Under the pieces are notes generated by a model, which was given only the letters and a program-made list of their open reading frames with translations, searched no databases and was not told the DNA's origin. The translations under genes were made by a program, and so were the position numbers. From CAIVAT01 sp964387205 (GTDB taxonomy: Bacteria; Bacteroidota; Bacteroidia; Bacteroidales; FEN-979), in the NCBI GenBank assembly GCA_964387205.1, contig CAYLVY010000006.1, positions 1-64,000 on the forward strand: a DNA stretch of 64,000 nucleotides. Direction: 5' to 3'. Shown here piece after piece: positions 34,747 to 43,383 of this stretch (positions are counted from its first letter, which is position 1; each line of letters starts with the position of its first letter).

Positions 34747-35519
34747 ATAACTGTCTGATCCTTGGTTTTGGCCGGAGTGGTACGAGTATGATGGGCGGGT
34801 TGCTTGATGAATCGGGTTATTATCCGGGAGAGTTGTCCTATCCGCCCCGTTTCAGCAACCCTAAGGGTTTTTTTGAGGATAAAAAAATCAATGATATCAA
34901 CGAAAGGCTCATGATCGCGCATGATCAGGCCTATGCCACTGAATCGGTTGACAGTGACAAAATGTACAACCCTTTCAAACCAAGATATGGCCACCACTGG
35001 CTGGCATATGTTCCTCAACACTTGCGGATAGAGTTGCAGGATCCATCCATTGGCGCGGAGATCCGGGAAGTTCTCTCCAGACAAACTCCCTATGCTTATA
35101 AAGATCCCCGCTTTTCCTTTACTTTACCGGTGTGGGAGCCTTATCTGGATCCTGACACCAGGTTTATCATCATGTTCAGAAATCCCTCCGCCACCGTCAG
35201 GAGTGTGCTCGGCGAGTGCCATGCTGCCGACTACCTGAGCGAGTTCTATATTGATGAGGAACTTGCCTGCCGGTTGTGGGTGAATACCTACCAGTATATC
35301 CTGACCAACCTGATGCCCGGTTTTGGCCACCGGATGTTGTTTGTTTCGTATGATACATTGCTGGAAAACAGGGATACTTCAAAATTATCGGGATTTCTGG
35401 GGACGGATCTGAATATCGGATTCATGGAAATGGCATTAAACCGGTCAGCCAGGGATGAAGATTTCCCGTCCGGGGTCCGCGAAATATACCAGACTCTGCT
35501 ATCTTTGTCCGGACAATAA
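34743..35519 (+). CDS. Sulfotransferase family protein
   Basis: A protein of 258 residues with the P-loop at the N-terminus (LILGFGRSGTSMMGGLLDES) and the 3'-phosphosulfate-binding strand and Arg/Ser in RFIIMFRNPSATVRSVL. AYKDPRFSFTLPVWEPYLDP is typical of the sulfotransferase group near Sulfotransfer_3. It shares ATGA with the preceding sulfotransferase gene and is followed 15 bases later by another. A TATCTTTG sequence at its 3' end (35500-35507) could be an internal promoter or chance. Confidence 0.82.
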   Translation: MNNCLILGFGRSGTSMMGGLLDESGYYPGELSYPPRFSNPKGFFEDKKINDINERLMIAHDQAYATESVDSDKMYNPFKPRYGHHWLAYVPQHLRIELQDPSIGAEIREVLSRQTPYAYKDPRFSFTLPVWEPYLDPDTRFIIMFRNPSATVRSVLGECHAADYLSEFYIDEELACRLWVNTYQYILTNLMPGFGHRMLFVSYDTLLENRDTSKLSGFLGTDLNIGFMEMALNRSARDEDFPSGVREIYQTLLSLSGQ

Positions 35520-35534
35520 CGGAACGATAGTACG

Positions 35535-36284
35535 ATGGAAAATTTACCGGTCGATTGTTTTCAGGAGATCAGAAGAAAAAGCCATGAGAGGATCTTTCTT
35601 TTTGCCGAGGCAAGATCAGGATCCACGTGGTTGCTTGAAACACTCAATTCATCTCCGGATATCAGCATGTTGAAGGAGATCATGCAACCCGGACAACGTA
35701 AAGGATTTTACGAGGCGAACCCGCAGTATGACATCCGTCGCGACCACGATACAGAGTATATTGAGCGCCAGATTGCCGGAATTCCGGGAAAAGTCAGGGG
35801 CTGTAAGATCTTATTTCCCCAGGCTGTCCGTTTCATGGACCTGTATGAATTCCTGTTCAACTATCCCGACGCGCGGATGGTATTATTGCACAGGGAAAAT
35901 CTGGTTAAAGGAGAGGTTTCCGGGTTTGTGGCCAGGGAGTTTGCCCACTGGCACCCCACCAGCCCCACGGAGAAGCATATGGTCGAAATCAACCCCGAGT
36001 TTCTTATGAAACGGGTACGCTGGCGGGAGTTTGCCACCAGATTCTGCATTGACCTGATCAGGTCCCACTCCAACCATTTCTTCGATGTTACCTATGAGTC
36101 GTTATTTAGCGATCAGGATTCCGTGCTGCAACGTTTATGTAACTTTCTGGAGATTCCCGCTGAGCTGAAGTGTGCCCGCGAGATCAAAGCCAACCCTCAT
36201 CCCCTGAACGAAATTATTGCCAATTACGAATCAGTCAAAGCATATTTTAACCAGAAGCAGGCATACGTCCACATGCTGGATTAA
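35535..36284 (+). CDS. Sulfotransferase family protein (Stf0/LPS-type)
   Basis: A protein of 249 residues. IFLFAEARSGSTWLLETLNS is the P-loop block and ARMVLLHRENLVKGEVSGF is the 3'-phosphate block in which HREN replaces the more usual RNP. RWREFATRFCIDLIRSHSNH and VTYESLF follow as in glycan sulfotransferases. The acceptor is probably a sugar in the locus product (inference). It differs in sequence from the two sulfotransferases just upstream, so this is not a recent tandem duplication. Confidence 0.8.
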   Translation: MENLPVDCFQEIRRKSHERIFLFAEARSGSTWLLETLNSSPDISMLKEIMQPGQRKGFYEANPQYDIRRDHDTEYIERQIAGIPGKVRGCKILFPQAVRFMDLYEFLFNYPDARMVLLHRENLVKGEVSGFVAREFAHWHPTSPTEKHMVEINPEFLMKRVRWREFATRFCIDLIRSHSNHFFDVTYESLFSDQDSVLQRLCNFLEIPAELKCAREIKANPHPLNEIIANYESVKAYFNQKQAYVHMLD

Positions 36285-36331
36285 TGGCCCGCCAGAAAAG
36301 CAGGCATTGGGTTTTGCATATTTGAAACGAA

Positions 36332-37801
36332 ATGATGACATTTACAAATGGTTTATTTGCAGCTTTCCTTCTGGTCACTTTAGCGTTGTATTATTTCTCC
36401 CTTTTCCGTAATTTTCAGGTTTACCTGCTTATCATCTCTTCCATGGTGTTCTATGGCTTATTTCAGCCATATCAACTCCTGATATTGACGGTGTCGTTAA
36501 CCATCAATATCGTCAGTTCCTATTTTGCAGTTCACTCACCCCCGCTCCGCAAAAAGATTTTCCTGATAACCGGTATTTCACTGAATATTGCCTTACTTGC
36601 ATTTTACAAATACGGCGCCCCCGTTTACGGTTGGTTTAAAACCCCGGCCGGCCCCGCGATGGATTTCTTTCTCTCCCTTGTGGTCCCGGCAGGGCTCTCT
36701 TTTCAGACATTCCAGGGCATCGGGATGTTGCTCGATGTTTACCGGAAAAATGATATAGAGGGGATGCTACTGGTGCCGGTTTCGTTTACCCGGCATCTCA
36801 GGCAGACACTGTTGTTCAAATCTTTCTTCCCTCAGTTGATAGCAGGCCCCATCACCCGCGCCCCGGCGTTCATTCCTCAGATCGGGGTAAAAAACCTTGC
36901 CGGAATAAGATGGGATATGGTTTTCCGGTACCTCATCACCGGCTATTTTCTGAAAATGGTCATAGCCGATAATCTCCAGGAATTCACTTTCTGGATTATG
37001 TATCCCTTTTTTCTGAAGCAGGGAACCGTGGCCTTGATCACTATCCTTTTTGGTTATTCCTGCCAGATTTTTGCAGATTTTGCAGGCTATTCGCTGATCG
37101 CCATCGGTCTTGGCCATCTGTTCGGTTATTCATTGCCTGTCAACTTTAATTTCCCCTATGTTGCCTCCTCCGTCAAGGAGTTCTGGACACGGTGGCACAT
37201 CTCCTTATCGACATGGCTTCGTGATTATCTTTTTCTGCCGGTCGCCTACCTGATTTCCCGAAAGCTACCCGGAAACCGGTATTTCGGTATGAAAACCGAA
37301 AATATCATCTATTCCGCGGCTACCATTTTCACCTTTTTCGTTTGCGGCATCTGGCATGGAAGCGGTATCGGTTTCATGATCTGGGGGCTTCTTTTTGGCA
37401 TCGCCATGATTGTGGAAAGGTTTTGGAACCTCACGCTGAAGAGGTTATTCGGAAAAACGATGAAGACGCCACCGATCATACTGATCCGTAACTTCATGGG
37501 TTGGATTATCTCATTTACCTTTGTTAGTTTTTTATGGCTTTTTTTCAGGTTGNNNNNNNNNNAGGTATGGGGTTACTTATCTTGTTTATTCGGGAATGAA
37601 CAACCCAGTGATTATAAACTGATCATTAATATAGTGATGTTCTCCCTTCCGGTCGTTTTGTATCATTTGTACCATCTGTTCAGTACCGGAAAACTGGTCA
37701 GTCAACTCAAACCATACTCATTTATTTTATATGGTATAATGTTGTTTATGATCCTTTTAAACAGCGGGCCATCAGGGCAGTTTATCTATTTTCAGTTTTA
37801 G
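36332..37801 (+). CDS. MBOAT family O-acyltransferase (AlgI/DltB/PatA-like), copy 1
   Basis: This 489-residue protein has about ten or more membrane helices. The conserved MBOAT blocks FWTRWHISLSTWLRDYLFLP and FFVCGIWHGSGIGFMIWGLL carry the active-site His. In AlgI-type systems this protein passes an acyl group, normally acetyl, through the membrane to a periplasmic SGNH partner that acetylates the polysaccharide. That partner is the next gene (37813). A 10-base N run at 37553-37562 hides about four residues after WLFFRL; the frame is kept. The copy at 55860 has exactly the same length. Confidence 0.92.
   Translation: MMTFTNGLFAAFLLVTLALYYFSLFRNFQVYLLIISSMVFYGLFQPYQLLILTVSLTINIVSSYFAVHSPPLRKKIFLITGISLNIALLAFYKYGAPVYGWFKTPAGPAMDFFLSLVVPAGLSFQTFQGIGMLLDVYRKNDIEGMLLVPVSFTRHLRQTLLFKSFFPQLIAGPITRAPAFIPQIGVKNLAGIRWDMVFRYLITGYFLKMVIADNLQEFTFWIMYPFFLKQGTVALITILFGYSCQIFADFAGYSLIAIGLGHLFGYSLPVNFNFPYVASSVKEFWTRWHISLSTWLRDYLFLPVAYLISRKLPGNRYFGMKTENIIYSAATIFTFFVCGIWHGSGIGFMIWGLLFGIAMIVERFWNLTLKRLFGKTMKTPPIILIRNFMGWIISFTFVSFLWLFFRLXXXXVWGYLSCLFGNEQPSDYKLIINIVMFSLPVVLYHLYHLFSTGKLVSQLKPYSFILYGIMLFMILLNSGPSGQFIYFQF
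37553..37562. other. Run of 10 N inside the first MBOAT gene
   Basis: Ten undetermined bases between WLFFRL and VWGYLSCLF; the frame continues. Small assembly defect. Confidence 0.97.
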
Positions 37802-37812
37802 CAGAGAGCGCC

Positions 37813-38670
37813 ATGATAAAAAAGACCTTTTTGGTTGCTTTGGTACTGTTGATTGGTTATTCACTTCTGGTTCCCGTTTTACCCCGGGGCAAGTCGCTGA
37901 CGCAGTGGCAGTCCAACATCGTGAAAGCGCAGCGCTATCTTTTAGACTTTCAGGGCCGGTATGATCATGTCCTGGTAGGTTCATCGCTCACTAACCGCAT
38001 CAATACCGATAGTTTACCCGGTTTTTATAATCTGGGACTGGACGGATTAAGCATCTATGATGGTCTGGCAGTTTTAAATGAAGCCACCTCGCTGCCAGGC
38101 GCCATTTACCTGGAGATGAACAATGCTTTGCGCAAAACAGATGATCGTTTTATTCGGGCCATAAAACAGGATTTTTGGTTTGATACGAAAAGAACCATCC
38201 CTGTACTTCGAGAGGAGTTCAAACCCATGGTCGTCCTGGTCACTTATCTCCAAACCTGGATCCTGTCACCGGGAAAGAATCAAAGGATAAACCGCGCGGG
38301 AAGCAGGGAGGATAAGGGATTGTTTGACAAGGTAATGGACCAGCATATACAACGAAACCTGAAAATTCCTCCCGGCGAACTGCTTTCGGGAAATTTCACC
38401 AGTTTAAAGAAACAGGTTTCGGCATTGCAGGCCAGGGGAACAGACTTTTTCTTTTTTATAATGCCGGTTGACCAAAGGATAAGTGAACTACCCCGGCCGA
38501 AACTTGTTAAGCAGTATAGTCTCTACTATTTCCCTGAAAATAAATGCCGGTGGATATTTCCTGTCCCCGGGAAAAAGTACAATACAACCGATGGAATGCA
38601 CCTTGACGACAGGAGCAGCAGGGAGTTTACCTCAGATTTTTTAAAAATGATTAATTATCAATGGAGGTAG
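37813..38670 (+). CDS. SGNH-hydrolase-like periplasmic O-acetyltransferase partner, copy 1
   Basis: A protein of 285 residues with one N-terminal membrane anchor (FLVALVLLIGYSLLVPVL) and a periplasmic domain. VLVGSSLTNRI contains the block I nucleophile Ser, and DGMHLDDRSSREF near the end gives the block V Asp-His. This architecture matches AlgJ/AlgX/DHHW-type acetyltransferases working with MBOAT proteins. It follows the MBOAT gene by 11 bases. It is only distantly similar to its counterpart at 54895, suggesting a different acceptor site. Confidence 0.75.
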   Translation: MIKKTFLVALVLLIGYSLLVPVLPRGKSLTQWQSNIVKAQRYLLDFQGRYDHVLVGSSLTNRINTDSLPGFYNLGLDGLSIYDGLAVLNEATSLPGAIYLEMNNALRKTDDRFIRAIKQDFWFDTKRTIPVLREEFKPMVVLVTYLQTWILSPGKNQRINRAGSREDKGLFDKVMDQHIQRNLKIPPGELLSGNFTSLKKQVSALQARGTDFFFFIMPVDQRISELPRPKLVKQYSLYYFPENKCRWIFPVPGKKYNTTDGMHLDDRSSREFTSDFLKMINYQWR

Positions 38671-38789
38671 ACAATGTTATTTTGTGCTTGTATTTTGATA
38701 AATAGCGCATGGAATGCAAAAAAGACATTGAAATTCACACAACCAAATAATTCAGTTATGTATCGCTGATGTTGGTAAAATTATTTCAT

Positions 38790-39746
38790 ATGAATAAAAA
38801 TGACAATTGTCCGTCTGATATCCTAAGCCCCGTCATATCGGTGATCGTTTGTACCTATAACCGCGAAAAGGTGCTTGAGGACTGTTGCCGTTCACTCGGT
38901 GATCAAACCTGCAGCAGGGATAAGTTTGAAGTGCTGATTGCAGATAACGGATCCACCGACAATACCAGGCATATTATCACACGGTTATTGCAGGATCCGG
39001 AAATGACCATTTTTCGCACCCTTTATGTACCGCAGGTTGGCCTGAGCCATGCCAGGAATGCCGGTGTTGCAGCGGCCAGGGGGGAGTTTGTGGCTTTTAT
39101 TGATGATGACGCACGGGCTCCCGTTCACTGGATAGAGGAGGCCTGTCGCATCATCAGCGCAGAAGATCCTGATATTTTTGGAGGCCCTGCCTATCCTCTT
39201 TTCCCGGATTATAGGCCGGAGTGGTTTAAGGAGAGTTACGCGGTAAGGGGGGATATGGGGCCTTCCGGTACCCTGAAAGAAGATGGTTTTCTGATCGGGA
39301 CCAATATCTTTTTCAGAAAATCGCTGATAGAAGAATATGGCGGCTTCAACCCCGAACTGGGTATGCGGGGTAATCAGATCGCGTACCACGAAGAGACCCA
39401 CCTGATCAACCGGGCCAGGGCAGAGGGACGTAAGGTATGGTACTCGAATGAGCTTGCCGTCAGGGATATGATCCCCGATTATAAGCTGAACCTCCCGTTC
39501 GTACTTTACTCCAAATACAGGGCCGGTAAGGATATCTGGAAAACAGATAACCCCGGAGAGATGCATGCCACACCAGGCGAATTTTTCAGGATGTTTGACC
39601 AGGTGATGGAAGAGTTCAATACTGCCCTTATGCAGCGGGATATGGCAAAATATCCTTACGTTGAAAACTACATTTTCGAGAAGGTCAGGCACCATTTCTA
39701 TTATCTTGGAAAAATGGCCGAATATTTGCGGCGGCAACAGGAATAA
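38790..39746 (+). CDS. Glycosyltransferase family 2
   Basis: A protein of about 318 residues. The GT-A nucleotide-sugar domain opens with ISVIVCTYNREKVLEDCC and continues with IADNGSTDNTRHI, GLSHARNAGVAAARGE and the metal-binding AFIDDDA. The acceptor region includes IGTNIFFRKSLIEEYGGFN and the catalytic-base candidate in HEETHLINRARAEGR. The start at 38790 (MNKND) is preferred to 38769, because the seven extra codons lie in AT-rich leader-like sequence. It is in the same subgroup as the GT2 gene at 61464. Sugar and linkage unknown. Confidence 0.88.
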   Translation: MNKNDNCPSDILSPVISVIVCTYNREKVLEDCCRSLGDQTCSRDKFEVLIADNGSTDNTRHIITRLLQDPEMTIFRTLYVPQVGLSHARNAGVAAARGEFVAFIDDDARAPVHWIEEACRIISAEDPDIFGGPAYPLFPDYRPEWFKESYAVRGDMGPSGTLKEDGFLIGTNIFFRKSLIEEYGGFNPELGMRGNQIAYHEETHLINRARAEGRKVWYSNELAVRDMIPDYKLNLPFVLYSKYRAGKDIWKTDNPGEMHATPGEFFRMFDQVMEEFNTALMQRDMAKYPYVENYIFEKVRHHFYYLGKMAEYLRRQQE

Positions 39747-39749
39747 ACT

Positions 39750-40553
39750 ATGGCTCCAATTAACCCGACAGTTTCGGTCATTGTGACCAATTATAACAAT
39801 GCTCCCTGGATCGGGCACTGTTTGGACTCCGTCATTAATCAAACATGGAAGGAACTGGAAATCATTGTGGCAGATGATTGTTCCACCGATGGTTCCCGGG
39901 AAATCGCGGTGGAATATGGGCGAAAATATCCTGCTGTTAAAGTGTTACTCAATAACGAACGGTTGAATGTTTCACGCAACAGACAGAAAGCTATTGCCTT
40001 CAGCACCGGAGTTTATATCACCACCCTGGATGGCGACGATTTTCTGGTCGATTCCCGGAAAATCGAAATGGAGATGAACCTGATCATCCGTTATCTCGAA
40101 AAAGAAAACAGAGAGATATGTGCCTTCTCCGGCGTGATGATAGCCGATGACCAATCCCGGATTTTAGGCACTCAATGGCCGGAAAGTTCTATTGTTCAGG
40201 GGGATATTTTCCGGTTTATCTTTGCAAGGAGTGCCATGATCCCCCGTGATTTCATCTTTTCCCGCAAACAGTACGAAATGGCCGGCGGCTATGACAGCAG
40301 TTATAACCTGTTTGAAGACTGGGACCTGAAAATCCGGCTTTCCAGAAATAGTCATTTTTATTATACCGGGATAAGAGGAATCGGATACCGGAGAAAAGGT
40401 ACCGGCCTTTCGTGTGTGCCTGTCGCAGAGCATATTGCTGCCCTCAGGGATATCTGGAAAAAAAATGAACACCTGATCCGGGAAGATGAAGCGGATTTTA
40501 TCCTGAATAAATTGTCAGAACATCTTGATTATATGGCAAAAAACCAAAAATAA
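39750..40553 (+). CDS. Glycosyltransferase family 2
   Basis: A protein of 267 residues that begins only 3 bases after the preceding GT2 gene. VSVIVTNYNNAPWIGHCL, VADDCSTDGSREIA, NVSRNRQKAIAFSTGVYI and the DxD-type TTLDGDDFLV define a GT-A fold. YDSSYNLFEDWDLKIRLS carries the ED acceptor-side motif. Complete and of normal length; substrate unknown. Confidence 0.9.
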   Translation: MAPINPTVSVIVTNYNNAPWIGHCLDSVINQTWKELEIIVADDCSTDGSREIAVEYGRKYPAVKVLLNNERLNVSRNRQKAIAFSTGVYITTLDGDDFLVDSRKIEMEMNLIIRYLEKENREICAFSGVMIADDQSRILGTQWPESSIVQGDIFRFIFARSAMIPRDFIFSRKQYEMAGGYDSSYNLFEDWDLKIRLSRNSHFYYTGIRGIGYRRKGTGLSCVPVAEHIAALRDIWKKNEHLIREDEADFILNKLSEHLDYMAKNQK

Positions 40554-40599
40554 TTCCTGCTGATTCGCCGAAACGAACATATAATTTATTGATAAAACC

Positions 40600-41634
40600 A
40601 TGAAAGTCATAGTTGCAGGCATAGCCCGTTCAGGTACCACCGCACTCTACTCGATCTTACAGAGAATTTTGACCGATCAACCGGGAAAGGTCGACTTTAT
40701 CTATGAGCCATTTCTGTGGGATCGGGAAGTTTTCAATGATTTCTACGAAAAAGTGAGTGGGAACTTTACATTCCTGAACTCCGTTTCAATAGAAGGGCTG
40801 TACAGTCATCTTACACTCCCTATGCTTATCAGGGATCCCGACAGGAACTATCCCGAAGACTACCTCCGGAGCCTGTTTCATCATGATGGTCCCGAACATC
40901 ATGTCCTGGTCAAATTCATCAGGGCAAATGGTCGGTTATCGTTGCTGAAAAAGGTATGCCCGGAAGCAAAGATCATTTTTATCCTGCGTAACCCCCTCGA
41001 TTCGGTGCATTCCATCCTGTCCCTTTTTTCCTATTTTGGTGGTGAGTTTCACCGCGATGATTACCCCAGGTTTATCCGGGAGGTTAATGACTTTTTTGGA
41101 ATGGATATTAACCCCGGACCAGAAGTTCCCCAGGTTCATAAAGAGTTGATATACTGGTATTATATGAACCGGTACGCCCTGATGTCATTGAATTCTATGC
41201 CGAATGCGGCATTGATCGTAAATCATGAACGCTATGCCAGCCAACCGGAAATGGTGATCTCGCAAATCTGTAACTATCTGGGATTTAATGTCAGGGAGTC
41301 ATATTTAGTCCTGGGGCGCCGGTATGAAGGTGTGGTTACGAAGAAGTTTTTGATTTCCAGGGCTGAGATGGATTATATAGAACCATATCTGGACGGCTAT
41401 CATGACCTTCTGGCGGAATTCAGCATTGATCATGACTTTGACCGTGAATCAATCCAAAAAAAATACTTTATAACCGATACCTGCGAATTCAGGAAGAATC
41501 CCTATTATAACATGAACCCGGTAATGATTGCCGACGACGCCGTCAAAAGCCACCTGGTCATAGAAAGGTTGGAGAAGGAACTGGCCTTTTTCAGGGGGGA
41601 GGATAAGGAAAGATCAGAAAATTCCGGTAAGTGA
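40600..41634 (+). CDS. Sulfotransferase family protein
   Basis: A protein of 344 residues, the largest single-domain sulfotransferase here. VIVAGIARSGTTALYSILQ is the PAPS P-loop, and AKIIFILRNPLDSVHSILS is the 3'-phosphate motif with Arg, Asn, Pro and Ser. AALIVNHERYASQPEMVISQ and ICNYLGF follow as in other family members. It is the last gene of the first plus-strand block and converges with the two-domain GT2 gene at 41655. The acceptor is unknown. Confidence 0.85.
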   Translation: MKVIVAGIARSGTTALYSILQRILTDQPGKVDFIYEPFLWDREVFNDFYEKVSGNFTFLNSVSIEGLYSHLTLPMLIRDPDRNYPEDYLRSLFHHDGPEHHVLVKFIRANGRLSLLKKVCPEAKIIFILRNPLDSVHSILSLFSYFGGEFHRDDYPRFIREVNDFFGMDINPGPEVPQVHKELIYWYYMNRYALMSLNSMPNAALIVNHERYASQPEMVISQICNYLGFNVRESYLVLGRRYEGVVTKKFLISRAEMDYIEPYLDGYHDLLAEFSIDHDFDRESIQKKYFITDTCEFRKNPYYNMNPVMIADDAVKSHLVIERLEKELAFFRGEDKERSENSGK

Positions 41635-41654
41635 TTGAGATATACGGAAAGACC

Positions 41655-43331
41655 TTATTTTATCCCGGGTTTACTCTCCAGACAGAACTTGTGTGTATGG
41701 AAGCTGTAGTTTATCAACCAACCTCCATCATTGAGTTTTGTAGATTGATGGATGATATCGTCGATAATCATGTCGCACTCGGTTAGATACTCACGGAAGT
41801 GGTCGCGTGACAGTTGGTTGTTTTTCCGGGTTCTGAAAGCGCCCAGTAATGCACTGGTAATATGGATCGGGGCAAAACGAAAAAATTGCATCCAAAGTTC
41901 AAAAACACCTGCAAATTTATAGGGGCACGGGAAATTGCTTCCGGCACTTTCCCACAGGTTGCGCCTCCAGAATGTCGACTCCTGCTGAATAAATCTACCA
42001 TCGTGATAGTGCTTGCCGAGAAAATGGGCCGGATCAAAAACCGGCGGCCTGCTGTACACCAGGCGGTCCTGCTCGTCGATAACCGAGGGATATCCCTGAA
42101 TCCATTGAATATCCGGCGAAAGTGAAAAGATTTCGGCAAGGGTGAGGAGTGAATTCGACAGCAGAACATCATCTGCATTGATCCAACCCATGATCTCCCC
42201 GGTACTGATCTGAAACCCTTTTTGCAGGGCATCATAAAGGCCTTTATCGGGCTTTGACTCCCAATGACTTATCTGTGGCTGATATCGTGTTATAATTTCA
42301 ACCGATTCATCATCACTTCCCCCATCCATGATGATATATTCCAGGTTCGGATAGCCCTGGTCAATGACAGAACGGATCGTCTTTTCAATAAAATTACCCT
42401 GATTCAGATTTGGTGTAACGATAGTAATGCGGGGATAGGCCTGGTTTCTGCCGGATGCATCAGGATTGGATGAAAATACAATAGGTGCCTTTACAGGTTC
42501 TTTAACAGATTGGGTTTCTTTGAGAGTAATAATTTGTTTCTCAAGCAGTGCAATTTGTTCTTTCATTTTGCTATTCCGGTAACGCGAAACCGGATAATAA
42601 AATGGTGAATCCGGAAATTCATGCATCGGGTGAGTGATATCCACATTAAAATATCGGATGATATTTCCTGGAAGATCATCCAGAAACTCCTGATCAGCTG
42701 GTTTCGATGAGGCGCCCCCGGCCTGAAAATTGGCAAAAATCCTGTCGATATAACAAAACTTGTAGACTGACCAGCAATGCAGGTTGTAATCCCAGTCGGC
42801 GGTTATTCGGTATTTCGTATTATAGAAACCGATCCGGTCGATGACACTTCGGGGATAAATTATGGCCTGGTGGCAAAGGTTTTTCCGATACAACTTCTGT
42901 AAATCAAAAATTCCGTCGTAAATTTTATCAGCACTGGCCCAGCCTGCACTACCCCTGATCAGGACATTTCCGTACAGCACATGTTCTTTATCCAACCATC
43001 CTTCTTTAAAAAGGTCGTAAAGCAAACTGTCATCCGCAAACTTGTCATCTGACCCTAAAAAGTAAATCCAGTCTCCTGTACAAAGTGAAAGCCCTTTATT
43101 CATGGCACTGTAAACACCATCATCTTGTCCGGAAACGGATCGTATGGCCGGGTTTTGCTTTTGAAACGCTGCAATCACCCCGAGGGTTCCATCCGTGGAT
43201 CCGCCATCAATGATCAGGTGTTCCAGTTTTGGATAGCGTTGGTTTGCTACGGATGCCATTGCACGACCCAATGTATCCTTCCGGTTCAGGACCGGAGTTA
43301 TCACGGATATCATCGGGAAGTCGACAGTCAT
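41655..43331 (-). CDS. Two-domain glycosyltransferase (GT2-GT2)
   Basis: About 558 residues. The first GT2 domain starts ISVITPVLNRKDTLGRAM and has LIIDGGSTDGT, DDGVYSAMNKGLSLCTGDWI and FLGSDDKF. The second starts ITIVTPNLNQGNFIEKTI and has IIMDGGSDDESVEI, KGLYDALQKGFQISTGEIMG and WINADDVL. Both metal-binding motifs are intact. Two fused transferases of the same subgroup can add alternating sugars, as in repeat-unit polymerising enzymes (inference). I choose the start at 43331 because a TAATTTTG box lies 25 bases upstream and inside the longer version starting at 43394. It is the last gene of the minus-strand trio. Confidence 0.86.
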   Translation of the reverse strand: MTVDFPMISVITPVLNRKDTLGRAMASVANQRYPKLEHLIIDGGSTDGTLGVIAAFQKQNPAIRSVSGQDDGVYSAMNKGLSLCTGDWIYFLGSDDKFADDSLLYDLFKEGWLDKEHVLYGNVLIRGSAGWASADKIYDGIFDLQKLYRKNLCHQAIIYPRSVIDRIGFYNTKYRITADWDYNLHCWSVYKFCYIDRIFANFQAGGASSKPADQEFLDDLPGNIIRYFNVDITHPMHEFPDSPFYYPVSRYRNSKMKEQIALLEKQIITLKETQSVKEPVKAPIVFSSNPDASGRNQAYPRITIVTPNLNQGNFIEKTIRSVIDQGYPNLEYIIMDGGSDDESVEIITRYQPQISHWESKPDKGLYDALQKGFQISTGEIMGWINADDVLLSNSLLTLAEIFSLSPDIQWIQGYPSVIDEQDRLVYSRPPVFDPAHFLGKHYHDGRFIQQESTFWRRNLWESAGSNFPCPYKFAGVFELWMQFFRFAPIHITSALLGAFRTRKNNQLSRDHFREYLTECDMIIDDIIHQSTKLNDGGWLINYSFHTHKFCLESKPGIK

Positions 43332-43355
43332 AGGAATTTCTGCTTCTTTGGAATG

Positions 43356-43363
43356 CAAAATTA
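43356..43363 (-). promoter_or_regulatory. Candidate -7 box before the two-domain GT2 gene
   Basis: Minus-strand TAATTTTG lies 25 bases before the start at 43331 and within the 52-base spacer to the WbsX-like gene. A TTG upstream is 25 bases away, too far for the consensus, so support is moderate. Confidence 0.4.
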
Positions 43364-43383
43364 CAGAATGATTTGGATGCTTC

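Noticed and set aside
38985..39842. 285-codon minus-strand open frame
   Set aside because: Antisense to two consecutive GT2 genes with intact catalytic motifs.
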